Assembly: GCA_016712535.1 (NCBI GenBank)
Contig: JADJQW010000003.1
Span: 265,001-329,000, forward strand
Origin: Flavobacteriales bacterium
GTDB taxonomy: Bacteria; Bacteroidota; Bacteroidia; Flavobacteriales_F; PHOS-HE28
Length of the DNA: 64,000 nucleotides
Direction: 5' to 3'
Positions 29,020-37,805 of the stretch are shown here, piece after piece. Every line of letters starts with the position of its first letter. Position 1 is the stretch's first letter. Made by a program: the position numbers and the translations under genes. Under the pieces are notes generated by a model. The model did not search any database, was not told where the DNA came from, and was given only the letters and a program-made list of their open reading frames with translations.

Positions 29020-29027
29020 TACCTTTG
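29020..29027 (+). promoter_or_regulatory. Start-proximal -7 box
   Basis: TACCTTTG, an exact TAnnTTTG, ends 5 nt before the ATG at 29033, which argues for that start and for a leaderless or near-leaderless mRNA. Confidence 0.55.
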
Positions 29028-29032
29028 GTCAT

Positions 29033-30913
29033 ATGTTCAAGCACGCTGGTTCCGTCCTGTGCGCAATACTGGCAATGGCCCCTGCGACGCGCGCACAGGA
29101 CTGCGGCACACTGTCACCGACGGATGAAGAGTATGCCTTCACGCGCGACGTGCTGGCGCACATGGATGTGTCCGCTCTGCGTAATGAGGGCACTACATGT
29201 ATTCCCCTGCAGGCACACGTGGTATGCACCAGTGCGGGTACCGATTGCATGACACAAGCGGAGCTGAACCGTGCGTTGGCGTTCGTCAACTATGCCTTCA
29301 TGCCGGCCGGTATCGAGTTCTTCTGGAAAGGCCCAATGGAGACTGCGAACAACAGCGATCTCTTCGATTATGACGAGTCCGAGGACAGCGAAGGCGGATT
29401 GACCTCGCTTTTCACCCCCGCTACGGATGCGGTGAACATCTACTTCCCCAATTCCCTCGGGGACCTGTGCGGATGGGCGTACTATCCTCCAGGTCCGAAC
29501 GTCATTGTTATGAGCAGTACATGCGCCCTTACAGGCCCTGCTGGAACGTTCCCGCACGAAATGGGCCACTACCTCGGCTTGTACCACACCTTCGAGGGTA
29601 CGGAGAACGGTCCTGCGAGCAGCAACGCCGAGAACGTGGCGCGGACCGGACCACAAGCCGACTGCACGGTCGATGGCGATCTTCTTTGTGGCACGGCTGC
29701 GGACCCCCGTGGCAACACGAATGTGGAGTGTGAATACGTCGATGGAGAAGTGGATGTGTTCGGTGTGCCGTACGACCCCCCGCTTGAGAACATCATGAGC
29801 TACTATCCGTGCAGCAGTTGGAACGGATTCACAGATGACCAGTTCACGCGGACGCAACAGGGCCTGTTGCTTCGCTTGAGCTACCTGAACGCGCCACCGA
29901 TGAACGTTGCTGCCCCCGGTGGTCTCACGGCCACCTTGGACAGTCTTGGTGCACATTTGGAGTGGACAGACAACGCGGACAATGAGCTCGGCTACCTCAT
30001 CGAGCGCTCGACCACCTCGGCCACAGAGGGGTTCCGTCAAGTGGCCTATGGTTCAACCGCCGCCGACGACATCGACTACAATGACCATACCCTGCTGAGC
30101 AATACGACCTACTATTTCAGGGTCAAGACCGTGAACGGGGACTGCAACGCGTACAGCAATGTCGATTCCGTGACCACGGGAATCATCTACTGCACCCCGT
30201 TCTATCTGTTCATCTGCGGATCATCGCCCATCGATGATGTGGTCCTCATCGGTGAGACCTCGACCCTGAGCAACCTGAATTCGGGATGCTCCAGCAATGA
30301 ATACGGGAACTTCACGAGCATGAGCACGGATGTTAACGCCGGTGGAACTTACAGCCTCCAGGTAGGCCCTCCGGATACGGTCTCCTATGTGCTACGCTAC
30401 ATCCAAGTGTGGGGTGATTGGAACCAGGATGGCGACTTCAACGACGTCGATGAGACCATGCTGCCGACTTACAGTGAAATGGCGCCGGTCTTCCATGGTT
30501 CGTTGACGATTCCGGTTGGTGCAATGGGCGGGAGCACACGCATGCGTATCCGCGTCTGGAACCAAAGCAGTGGTGGCGGGATAACGCCCTGCGGTCAGCG
30601 TTTGTACGGGGAGGGTGAAGACTACACCTTGGTGGTGAACCCACTTTCCACCAGTTCAAGCGATATCAGGACCGAGGAAGGAATGGCCCTCTTCCCCAAC
30701 CCCACGACGGACCTGTTGCAAGTGTCTTTTTCCGCCAACTTGGTCCCGGCTGGCATCGAGATCCTGGACGCACAAGGACGGTTGCTGCGCACGGTCGCTG
30801 CCAACGGGGTACAGAAGCTCTTACTGGATGTCAGCGAACTGAGCCCGGGAGTTCATGTCGTGCGCAGTAGAAGCCGACACGTGACGAGCGTGCGCAGATT
30901 CACCAAGCTTTGA
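29033..30913 (+). CDS. Secreted M43-type zinc metalloprotease with FnIII, GEVED and T9SS domains
   Basis: 626 residues. Signal peptide (about 1-22). The protease domain has HEMGHYLGLYH (His175, Glu176, His179) and a Met-turn ENIMSYYPCS, as in pappalysin-like M43 enzymes. A fibronectin type III domain (APGGLTATLDSLGAHLEWTD) follows, then a GEVED domain (VWGDWNQDGDFNDVDETML, RLYGEGEDYTLVV) and a T9SS type A tail (MALFPNPTTDLLQVSFSANL). It probably digests proteins outside the cell. It lies between the innermost upstream paaZ fragment and intact paaZ, in the position of cargo. Confidence 0.9.
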   Translation: MFKHAGSVLCAILAMAPATRAQDCGTLSPTDEEYAFTRDVLAHMDVSALRNEGTTCIPLQAHVVCTSAGTDCMTQAELNRALAFVNYAFMPAGIEFFWKGPMETANNSDLFDYDESEDSEGGLTSLFTPATDAVNIYFPNSLGDLCGWAYYPPGPNVIVMSSTCALTGPAGTFPHEMGHYLGLYHTFEGTENGPASSNAENVARTGPQADCTVDGDLLCGTAADPRGNTNVECEYVDGEVDVFGVPYDPPLENIMSYYPCSSWNGFTDDQFTRTQQGLLLRLSYLNAPPMNVAAPGGLTATLDSLGAHLEWTDNADNELGYLIERSTTSATEGFRQVAYGSTAADDIDYNDHTLLSNTTYYFRVKTVNGDCNAYSNVDSVTTGIIYCTPFYLFICGSSPIDDVVLIGETSTLSNLNSGCSSNEYGNFTSMSTDVNAGGTYSLQVGPPDTVSYVLRYIQVWGDWNQDGDFNDVDETMLPTYSEMAPVFHGSLTIPVGAMGGSTRMRIRVWNQSSGGGITPCGQRLYGEGEDYTLVVNPLSTSSSDIRTEEGMALFPNPTTDLLQVSFSANLVPAGIEILDAQGRLLRTVAANGVQKLLLDVSELSPGVHVVRSRSRHVTSVRRFTKL

Positions 30914-31068
30914 GCAATACCGCGCAACTCGCCTTAGGTCTTCACCAACTGATATAGCGCGGCACGCTGGTGCATCTCGGCTATTGCATCGCTTACATCG
31001 ATCATCTGCATCATCCCCTGGACGGGACAGGTCCTGCGGATAACCCTCCCGTACCGAACTTCGCCGAC

Positions 31069-33135
31069 ATGCAGTTACAGAACTACATCGCCGGCCAATG
31101 GATCGCCGGTTCCGGAAAACAAGCCGAACTTATCGACGCCTCCACCGGCGAGCTCATCGCCACCACCTCCTCCACCGGCCTCGACTTCGCCGCCATGCTC
31201 CACTACGCCCGCACCGTGGGCGGTCCCAAGCTCCGGAAGATGACCTTCCCCGAGCGTGGACGCATGCTCAAGGCCCTCGCCCTCTACCTGATGGAGCGCA
31301 AGGACAAATACTACCAGATCAGCTACAAGACCGGCGCCACCAAGCCCGACAGCTGGGTGGACATCGAGGGCGGCATCGGCAACCTCTTCGCCAACGCCAG
31401 CCTGCGCCGCACCCTGGGCAACATGCCCTTCTACGTGGACGGCGAGGCCATCCGCACCAGCAAGCAGGGCACCTTCATCGGCCACCACATCATGGTGCCC
31501 AAGGAGGGCGTGGCCGTGCACATCAACGCCTTCAACTTCCCCATCTGGGGCATGCTGGAGAAGTGCGCCGTCAACTGGATGGCCGGCGTGCCCGCCGTGG
31601 TGAAGCCCGCCACCGTCACCAGCTACCTCACCGAGGCCATGGTGCGCGACATCATCGCCAGCGGCATCCTGCCCGAGGGCGCCCTGCAGCTCATCGTGGG
31701 CAGCGCGGGCGACCTGCTGGACCACGTGATGCACCAGGACGTGGTCACCTTCACGGGCAGCGCCAGCACCGGCCGCATGCTCAAGCGCCACGACCGCCTC
31801 ATCGACGAGAGCGTGCCCTTCAACATGGAGGCCGACAGCCTCAACGCCATCGTGCTCGGCCCCGACGCCGTGCCCGGCACCGAGGAGTACGAGCTCTTCA
31901 TCAAGGAGGTGGGCCGCGAGATCACCCTGAAGTGCGGGCAGCGCTGCACCGGCGCGCGTCGCATCCTGGTGCCGCAGAACCTCATCGAGGACGTGCAGAT
32001 CGCCCTGGGCAAGCGCCTGGGCGGCACCGTGATCGGCGACCCGCGCACCGAGGGCGTGCGCATGGGCGCGCTGGCGGGCAAGGCGCAACGCGAAGAAGTG
32101 AAGCGCGCGCTGGCCGAGCTGCTCAAGGCCTCGCAGGTGGTGTACGGCGACCCCGACAGCGTGAACGTCACCGGCGCCGATGTGCAGAAGGGCGCCTTCA
32201 TGAGCCCCATCCTGCTCCTCAACCCCGATCCCTGGAAGAACCAGGTGAGCCACAACGTGGAGGCCTTCGGTCCGGTGAGCACGCTGATGCCCTACACCGA
32301 TCTCGACGATGCCGTGGCCCTCACCAAGCTCGGCAAGGGCTCGCTGGTGGCCACCATCGCCACGCACAACGATGCCTACGCCCAGCAGTTCGTGTGGGGC
32401 GCCGCCAGCCACCACGGCCGCATGCTGGTGCTGAACCGCGACATGGCCAAGGAGAACACCGGCCACGGCTCGCCCCTGGCCACGCTCGTGCACGGCGGCC
32501 CCGGCCGCGCGGGCGGCGGCGAGGAGATGGGCGGCAAGCGCGGCGTGCTCCACTACCTGCAGCGCACCGCCATCCAGGGCAGCCCCACCAGCATCACCGC
32601 GCTCACCCAGCAGTACCAGCAGAGCGCCACGTACCACATCACCGAAAAGCACCCCTTCCAGCTGCACTTCGAGGAGCTTCAGATCGGCGACACGCTGATC
32701 ACCGAGAAGCACCTGGTGACGCTGCAGAACATCGAGGACTTCGCCGCGCTCAGCGGCGACAAGTTCTACGCCCACATGGACGCCAACAGCCTCGATGGCA
32801 CCCCCTTCACCGGCCGCGTGGCGCATGGCTACTTCATCCTCTCGCGGGCGGCGGGGCTGTTCGTGGACCCGCCCAAGGGCCCCGTGCTGCTCAACTACGG
32901 CATCGAGGAGTGCCGCTTCCTGAAGCCCGTTTACCCGGGCAGCACCATCCAGGTGAAGTTCACATGCCGCGAGAAGCTGGATCAGGAGAAGCGGCCGAAG
33001 ACGGAGGATTCTCCGAAAGGCGCGGATGTGGCGCGGGGGATTGTCAAATGGCTGGTGGACGTGGTTGATGAGACGGGCGAGACCGTGGCGCTGGCGACCA
33101 TTCTTACGATGGTCAAGAAGCTGGATCAGAACTGA
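31069..33135 (+). CDS. paaZ: Bifunctional oxepin-CoA hydrolase / 3-oxo-5,6-dehydrosuberyl-CoA semialdehyde dehydrogenase
   Basis: 688 residues, the expected length. The N-terminal aldehyde dehydrogenase domain (about 1-520) has the catalytic cysteine in GQRCTGARR (Cys293) and FNFPIWGMLEKCAVNWMAGV upstream. The C-terminal MaoC-type hydratase holds SGDKFYAH (Asp564, His569) and GRVAHGYFILS. The enzyme opens the oxepin ring and oxidises the aldehyde in phenylacetate breakdown. No other paa genes are in the window. Codon use is extremely GC3-rich. The ATG at 31069 matches the starts of fragments A and B. The gene is flanked by four partial 5' copies and two partial 3' copies. Confidence 0.95.
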   Translation: MQLQNYIAGQWIAGSGKQAELIDASTGELIATTSSTGLDFAAMLHYARTVGGPKLRKMTFPERGRMLKALALYLMERKDKYYQISYKTGATKPDSWVDIEGGIGNLFANASLRRTLGNMPFYVDGEAIRTSKQGTFIGHHIMVPKEGVAVHINAFNFPIWGMLEKCAVNWMAGVPAVVKPATVTSYLTEAMVRDIIASGILPEGALQLIVGSAGDLLDHVMHQDVVTFTGSASTGRMLKRHDRLIDESVPFNMEADSLNAIVLGPDAVPGTEEYELFIKEVGREITLKCGQRCTGARRILVPQNLIEDVQIALGKRLGGTVIGDPRTEGVRMGALAGKAQREEVKRALAELLKASQVVYGDPDSVNVTGADVQKGAFMSPILLLNPDPWKNQVSHNVEAFGPVSTLMPYTDLDDAVALTKLGKGSLVATIATHNDAYAQQFVWGAASHHGRMLVLNRDMAKENTGHGSPLATLVHGGPGRAGGGEEMGGKRGVLHYLQRTAIQGSPTSITALTQQYQQSATYHITEKHPFQLHFEELQIGDTLITEKHLVTLQNIEDFAALSGDKFYAHMDANSLDGTPFTGRVAHGYFILSRAAGLFVDPPKGPVLLNYGIEECRFLKPVYPGSTIQVKFTCREKLDQEKRPKTEDSPKGADVARGIVKWLVDVVDETGETVALATILTMVKKLDQN

Positions 33136-33138
33136 GCC

Positions 33139-33636
33139 ATGCGTGTCGCGGCCGGGATAGTTGGCTTCTGCATTTGTTGCACCATCCACGCCCAGCAACC
33201 AGCAGTATTGGACACCGTGGGCTTGGAGGCATTCTGGCGCGCGTTCCAGGACGCCGTGGACCATGATCGCCGCGAGGAGGTGCTTGGTATGCTGGATTAT
33301 CCCGTGCACGAGTCCCTCCTTCACGACTGGCACTTTTCCGTGAACTGTGATACCGGATACTACGCTAGCCACGAGCAGGACCACCTCGATGCTGACATCA
33401 TCCCTGCGAACGCGATGGTGCGCTACGACTTCCTGTTCACCAAAGAGCTCAAGGCCATGATCGCCCGGACCGACCTGGAGCGGATCGTGAGGGAGGGTTA
33501 TCGCGGCGGTACCGAGGCCATTACCTACAACTTCTGGGCGAAGCACTATGGGTTCGGCTGTGGAAGCGACATCGCCTTGCACTTCTACTTTCACCGCACG
33601 CCTTCTGGATGGCGCCTTTCGATCGCCTCGGTATGA
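33139..33636 (+). CDS. Hypothetical secreted protein (cargo between paaZ and its first 3' copy)
   Basis: 165 residues, signal peptide about 1-18 (IVGFCICCTIHA). Acidic and aromatic, no recognised domain (AFWRAFQDAVDHDRREEVLG, YNFWAKHYGFGCGSDIALHF). It starts 3 nt after the paaZ stop, and its own stop overlaps the first codons of the partial paaZ 3' copy (gtATGAag). Codon use is less GC-biased than that of paaZ. Function unknown. Confidence 0.75.
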   Translation: MRVAAGIVGFCICCTIHAQQPAVLDTVGLEAFWRAFQDAVDHDRREEVLGMLDYPVHESLLHDWHFSVNCDTGYYASHEQDHLDADIIPANAMVRYDFLFTKELKAMIARTDLERIVREGYRGGTEAITYNFWAKHYGFGCGSDIALHFYFHRTPSGWRLSIASV

Positions 33637-33725
33637 AGTTCCTGGTGGATGTGTTCAATGAGACCGGGGAGATGGTTGCTTTGGCCTCGATCCTCACAAT
33701 GGTGAAGAAGCTCGACCAGAACTGA
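33633..33725 (+). pseudogene. paaZ 3'-end fragment 1
   Basis: Thirty codons plus stop encode FLVDVFNETGEMVALASILT then MVKKLDQN, matching the PaaZ C terminus (WLVDVVDETGETVALATILT, MVKKLDQN). The stop lies in the equivalent position. About five residues differ, so this is a diverged copy. Confidence 0.9.
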
Positions 33726-33739
33726 AGCGTCCGCGTCAT

Positions 33740-34213
33740 TTGAAACCGCAGTACCTGAAGCTGGCAGCCTACTACCACCTCGCGGGTGGTGTTCTGGGCT
33801 GCGTATTGATCATGTCTGCCGTGTTGGGTGACAATACATACGGCAACACTGAGCTGCTCGTGCTCTGTGGCGCGTTCCTGCTATACTCCATCTCGATCTA
33901 CTGCGGATACCTAGGTTTGAAGGGAAGGGCGCAGCAGTTCCTCCGACTCGCGTTTCCCTATCAATTGGTCCAGGTGGTGATGTTCTCATTCGATCGTGTC
34001 CTGGTATATAAGTTCTTCTCCGGACTAGCTTTGGTCATCGGTGTACCACTGAATGATCTACTCGTTGTGCAGTTCAAGATGAACTTGTCTGCTTTCTTCG
34101 TCAGCTGGAAGCAACCCACGGATTCCTTTGCTGGTGTAAATCTTGTGGCCATTGCACTCGCCCTTTGGATGGCAACCTACCTGAGCAACGAGAAGAAGCA
34201 TGCAGTCTCCTAG
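33740..34213 (+). CDS. Hypothetical membrane protein (cargo between the two paaZ 3' copies)
   Basis: 157 residues with four predicted membrane helices (about 13-30, 40-58, 85-105 and 128-148). Family not recognised. The frame begins at a TTG (33740) right after paaZ fragment 1; no better ATG exists upstream. Base composition is markedly less GC-rich than that of paaZ, consistent with foreign origin. Confidence 0.65.
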   Translation: MKPQYLKLAAYYHLAGGVLGCVLIMSAVLGDNTYGNTELLVLCGAFLLYSISIYCGYLGLKGRAQQFLRLAFPYQLVQVVMFSFDRVLVYKFFSGLALVIGVPLNDLLVVQFKMNLSAFFVSWKQPTDSFAGVNLVAIALALWMATYLSNEKKHAVS

Positions 34214-34232
34214 GCTTGAATACAGTGCAGTT

Positions 34233-34571
34233 GTGCTCAACTACGGCATCGAGGAGTGCCGCTTCCTGAAGCCGGTGTACCCTGGCAGCACCTGTCACCC
34301 CGGGCAAGCCTGCCCCGGTCCACGAACCGGGGACCCGGGGCAGGTGAAGTTCATCCCGGCTCAAGGCCGGGACAGGCTCTGCCGCGAGAAGCTGGATCAG
34401 GAGAAGCGGCCGAAGACGGAGGATTCGCCGAAGGGGGCGGATGTGGCGCGGGGAAAAGCCTGCCCCGGGCCGCGACCCGGGGTGAAGTGGCTGGTGGATG
34501 TGGTGGATGAGACGGGCGAGACCGTGGCGCTGGCGACGATCTTGCGATCACGGAAGCTGGATCAGAACTAG
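34233..34571 (+). pseudogene. paaZ 3'-end fragment 2, disrupted by hairpin inserts
   Basis: The first segment encodes LNYGIEECRFLKPVYPGST, then CREKLDQEKRPKTEDSPKGA, then WLVDVVDETGETVALATIL and ends KLDQN stop, colinear with the last 85 residues of PaaZ. Relative to paaZ it carries three short GC-rich palindromic inserts (about 34293-34340, 34353-34378, 34454-34484). It is the outer of two downstream copies and the more decayed. Confidence 0.9.
34293..34484. repeat. Three REP-like GC-rich hairpins inserted in paaZ fragment 2
   Basis: Inserts contain CCCCGGTCCACGAACCGGGG, CCCGGCTCAAGGCCGGG and CCCCGGGCCGCGACCCGGGG, all near-palindromic and two sharing AAGCCTGCCCCGG. The surrounding paaZ-like sequence resumes in register after each. 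They look like independent insertions of a small repeat family. Confidence 0.75.
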
Positions 34572-34620
34572 TCATGGGGAGCGTGCAGCATCGGGATGCT
34601 TGGGGCGTGCCCCCGCCTCA

Positions 34621-34718
34621 CCCCGGAGTTTACATCCGGGGGCAGGCGGGGTCGCGCTTTCCGCTGCAAGTCCTCGCCGGTCTCGTACCTCGCCCCGGCT
34701 GTGGGCTTTCCGCTGCAA
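34621..34718. repeat. Hairpin plus CTTTCCGCTGCAA direct repeats
   Basis: A hairpin, CCCCGGAGTT then ATCCGGGG (34621-34641), resembles one at 51076-51095. CTTTCCGCTGCAA occurs twice, at 34657-34669 and 34706-34718. The gap between paaZ fragment 2 and the ATPase gene holds only these repeats. Confidence 0.65.
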
Positions 34719-34754
34719 TCGCTCACGCGATGCCACTAAATCTAAATTAGCCCA

Positions 34755-36677
34755 ATGATCAAATCATGGCGCATCAAAGGCTTTAAATCAGTTGGCACCC
34801 CAACGGATTTGAGTTTCTGACCTCTCACTGTATTTGCCGGTGCTAACAGCTCAGGAAAGAGCACCGTCATCCAAAGTATTCTTCTATCTGCACAGACAGT
34901 TCAGAGCCCTGTCTTCCAGAGACCTGTTGTTCTAAACGGACATATGGCTCGACTTGGCGCCTTCACTGATATTTCTAGTAACGCGAAAGAGGAAAGTGTT
35001 GTGGAAATCGGATTCAGTATAGAGTTCGACCCCAAGCGACTGATGGGAACTCATCGGCGAGGGCAACATCGTGACTTCCCATGGTGGTTTGGGCGACACG
35101 ATGTCCCCCTTGCAATTGACTGTGACTTTGGGTTCTCAATGCAAGGTGCCCAGGCTGATAAAGAGGCGCTCCGCCTACAACCTAGACTTGAAACCTCCCA
35201 CTTGCGCGTTGCCGAGGTTGGTGTGACCGAATCGGTAAGCGAGATTGGCATACGACGTTCGAGCATCTCGCTCGAAGACAGGCTAAAGTCACTTAACTTA
35301 AATGCGGGTACAAATTACTCGGGTGATATCTCGTCGCTCGAGTATGAGATTTCGATGTTGGACCCGGACAATGCTCCAACTCATCGAGGCTATCGGCTTG
35401 AAAGTCGACGAAATGGAGGAGTCGGCCTATGGCATTTCCTTCCCAGCAGAATGACCGTCTCCTATGATGTGGTGAGAACTGAGATTGAACGCGTTGTTGA
35501 ACTATTGGAAAGTCTGAACATTCGTGACAACGACCAGCTTTATGCGGGAACGCTGTTACAAGGACAGTTGGCCAACCTGATTGTCAAGGTGCTAAAGGAG
35601 TTCGAGGAAAGAGTGACGAAAATTCGCGCTGAGAGCGCCGTTAGAGTTCCCACCTATACAGCTGAACGCGTCAAGGCGCACGTTGCAATGGCCGCTAACG
35701 AAGATTTACGCAAAGGGTTTCGTGCACTACTAATGATGCTTCCGCCTGCGCTTAAGGGAGAACTAGGACAATTATTTAGTGAAAAGAAGTCCGATATTCG
35801 TGAAGCCGTTCGAGCTGGACGGGAAGCTAGGTACGATCTCACATGGGTAGACATACCTGAGCTCCTTCAACTGGGAATTACGGCGACACAGCGATTCCTT
35901 CGCGACGGGGTTATGTATCTCGGTCCATTGCGCGACGAGCCCAAATCGATTTATCCACTTTCAGGAGCACTGGATACAGCAGACGTTGGTTTCAAGGGTG
36001 AGCATACGGCAGCCGTTCTTGATATTCATCGTAACACTAATGTCGAAACGATTGACCCAGCACATTTTCTAACAGATGCTGCATTTCAACCACAGATACT
36101 GACCAAACCTCTCCTTCCGGCAGTGCTCGAATGGCTTAATTACATGGGTGTCGGAAGCGATTTGAGTACTACTGACCGCGGTAAGCTCGGGCATGAATTG
36201 AAAATTGCCACTGCTCCTGGGGTGGCCGTCCATGACCTAACTCAGGTGGGCGTAGGTGTTAGTCAAGTTTTGCCAATTCTAGTGTCCGCGTTGCTAGCTG
36301 AGCCGGGTGCCAGTCTTGTATTTGAGCAACCCGAACTTCATCTCCACCCCAAAGTCCAAACCCGTTTGGCCGATTTCTTCGTAGCTCTTACAATGATGGG
36401 TAAGCAATGCATTGTTGAGACACATAGCGAGTACCTTATTACACAGCTCCGCTATCGTGCCGTGATTGGGGAAGGTGATTCGGTGTCCAGTTCTTTAAAA
36501 ATCTTCTTCGTCGAGAAGGAGGATGGCGAGTCACGGTATAGGCCCGTTTCGGTGAACGTTTTCGGAGGTATTCAGGAATGGCCTAAAGGGTTCTTTGATG
36601 AGAAGGAGCGGACAGTGTCGGCTATTCTAAAAGCAGCTTCTGAAAAGCGCATTTCGGGAGTACCTAAACCTGAATGA
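34755..36677 (+). CDS. DUF3696-type AAA/ABC-class ATPase with an in-frame TGA at codon 22
   Basis: Read from the ATG at 34755 the protein is about 640 residues. It begins MIKSWRIKGFKSVGTPTDLS; after a TGA (34818-34820) comes Walker A (GANSSGKST). The open frame alone starts at 34944 and lacks Walker A. Later motifs are GVSQVLPILVSALLAEPGAS, Walker B SLVFEQPELHLHP, the switch ETHSEYLI and a DUF3696-like tail (EWPKGFFDEKE). The TGA probably replaces an arginine codon; it could be an error, a disabling mutation or, less likely, readthrough. Composition is AT-richer than host genes. The next gene begins 3 nt later. A defence role for the pair is inference. Confidence 0.8.
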
Positions 36678-36680
36678 AAC

Positions 36681-37673
36681 GTGCTTTCCATTTTGGTAGA
36701 TACCGAATTACTGTCATGTCCTAAGAATCCAAGTGAAACTGAGGCGAATGGGTTTGTGGCGTTGTTGAGGAGTCTCGAGGCAGGGGCTCGACATGCCGAT
36801 ATTCGATTGCTAATTAGCAGTCAAGCATGGCACATACTGAATCGAGCGGGTGCGCTCCCACCTTGGGGACCCTCCCCGTTCGACTACTACATGCAAGATG
36901 CTGATGTCACCACCATGTGGTGCAGCTTCATAGATCGATGTGCAAAAGTTGAAGAACTCTGTGGAGTGAGTGAATTGATACTAGAGGATGAGAGGGTAGA
37001 CAAAGATTTCCACCTTAAAAGCCACGATGCGGAGCTAAGACGAAACTACTTCGATCTACTTGCCATATTCGCGCTTCACGGCCTCTCCCAGGGGCGTGGA
37101 GTTGCGCAGGTAGTTGTGCTTAGCAGATATTGTACACCTCCTTTGCAAGTATTGTTTTCCGGACAGATTACAATGTCTTGGCCATCCACTGTAGTATCAC
37201 TACCAGTCAGCGTCTCTGAGACTTTTCCGCACATGGCAGTATTAGGTCAACTTTCCGCTTGCGTGGACCCTACTGAGATGTTGCTTGGTGGAGCTCGGGA
37301 CTGTGCGCTGCGATGTGCCACAGCCGCCCGATTTGAAGAGAACGGTGATTGGCTTTCCCCAATGCCTCCTTACACCGTACACAAAGCCTTTTGGTCTAGC
37401 GTAGAAAACCTCGGGCTCTTCAGCAATAGGCATCTGATAGAGAAGCTAATTCGTGCGTGTGTGGATGCCCTGTTGAATGTGAGATTGGAGAAGGTCCATG
37501 CACTCCGAACAGGGTCGGGGGGTGATGATCCAACAAGAGTTCGTCCTTCCGATGGAGCCGAGGCACAGCGCCGGGATGTCGACTATGAGTATCACTTGCA
37601 TTATTGGAAGAATGGAAGTGCAATTGAGTTTGCCTCTGTTGTGACGCACAATGATTTCAGCATTCCCATTTAA
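36681..37673 (+). CDS. Unknown partner of the DUF3696-type ATPase
   Basis: 330 residues from a GTG 3 nt after the ATPase stop, so co-translated with it. It opens MLSILVDTELLSCPKNPSET; a hydrophobic strand followed by Asp-Thr-Glu resembles the first strand of PIN-like nucleases, but no complete active site can be shown. Later segments (LRRNYFDLLAIFALHGLSQG, LHYWKNGSAIEFASVVTHND) match nothing I recognise. Low-GC codon use like the ATPase. Possibly the effector of a two-gene system. Confidence 0.7.
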   Translation: MLSILVDTELLSCPKNPSETEANGFVALLRSLEAGARHADIRLLISSQAWHILNRAGALPPWGPSPFDYYMQDADVTTMWCSFIDRCAKVEELCGVSELILEDERVDKDFHLKSHDAELRRNYFDLLAIFALHGLSQGRGVAQVVVLSRYCTPPLQVLFSGQITMSWPSTVVSLPVSVSETFPHMAVLGQLSACVDPTEMLLGGARDCALRCATAARFEENGDWLSPMPPYTVHKAFWSSVENLGLFSNRHLIEKLIRACVDALLNVRLEKVHALRTGSGGDDPTRVRPSDGAEAQRRDVDYEYHLHYWKNGSAIEFASVVTHNDFSIPI

Positions 37674-37805
37674 CCTGTACTTGGCGCGAAGAGAACCTAG
37701 TCTGCTTTCCCCGCTCGCTGAAATCCCCCACAGATGCCGCAAGCAGCCCTATGTGAACTGTCACCTACCGCCTAAAACTAGCTTCGGGCTATCCCTCCAC
37801 CACCC

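Noticed and set aside
31075..33594. 839-codon minus-strand frame opposite paaZ
   Set aside because: Antisense shadow created by the extreme GC3 bias of paaZ; composition (His, Val, Ala, Gln rich) is typical of such shadows.
27609..34571. Conventional transposon or integrative element at paaZ
   Set aside because: No transposase, integrase, terminal inverted repeats or target-site duplications seen; fragment lengths vary widely.
34818..34820. Selenocysteine at the in-frame TGA
   Set aside because: The site aligns with a non-catalytic position before Walker A, there is no visible SECIS-like hairpin directly after it, and the family does not use selenocysteine.
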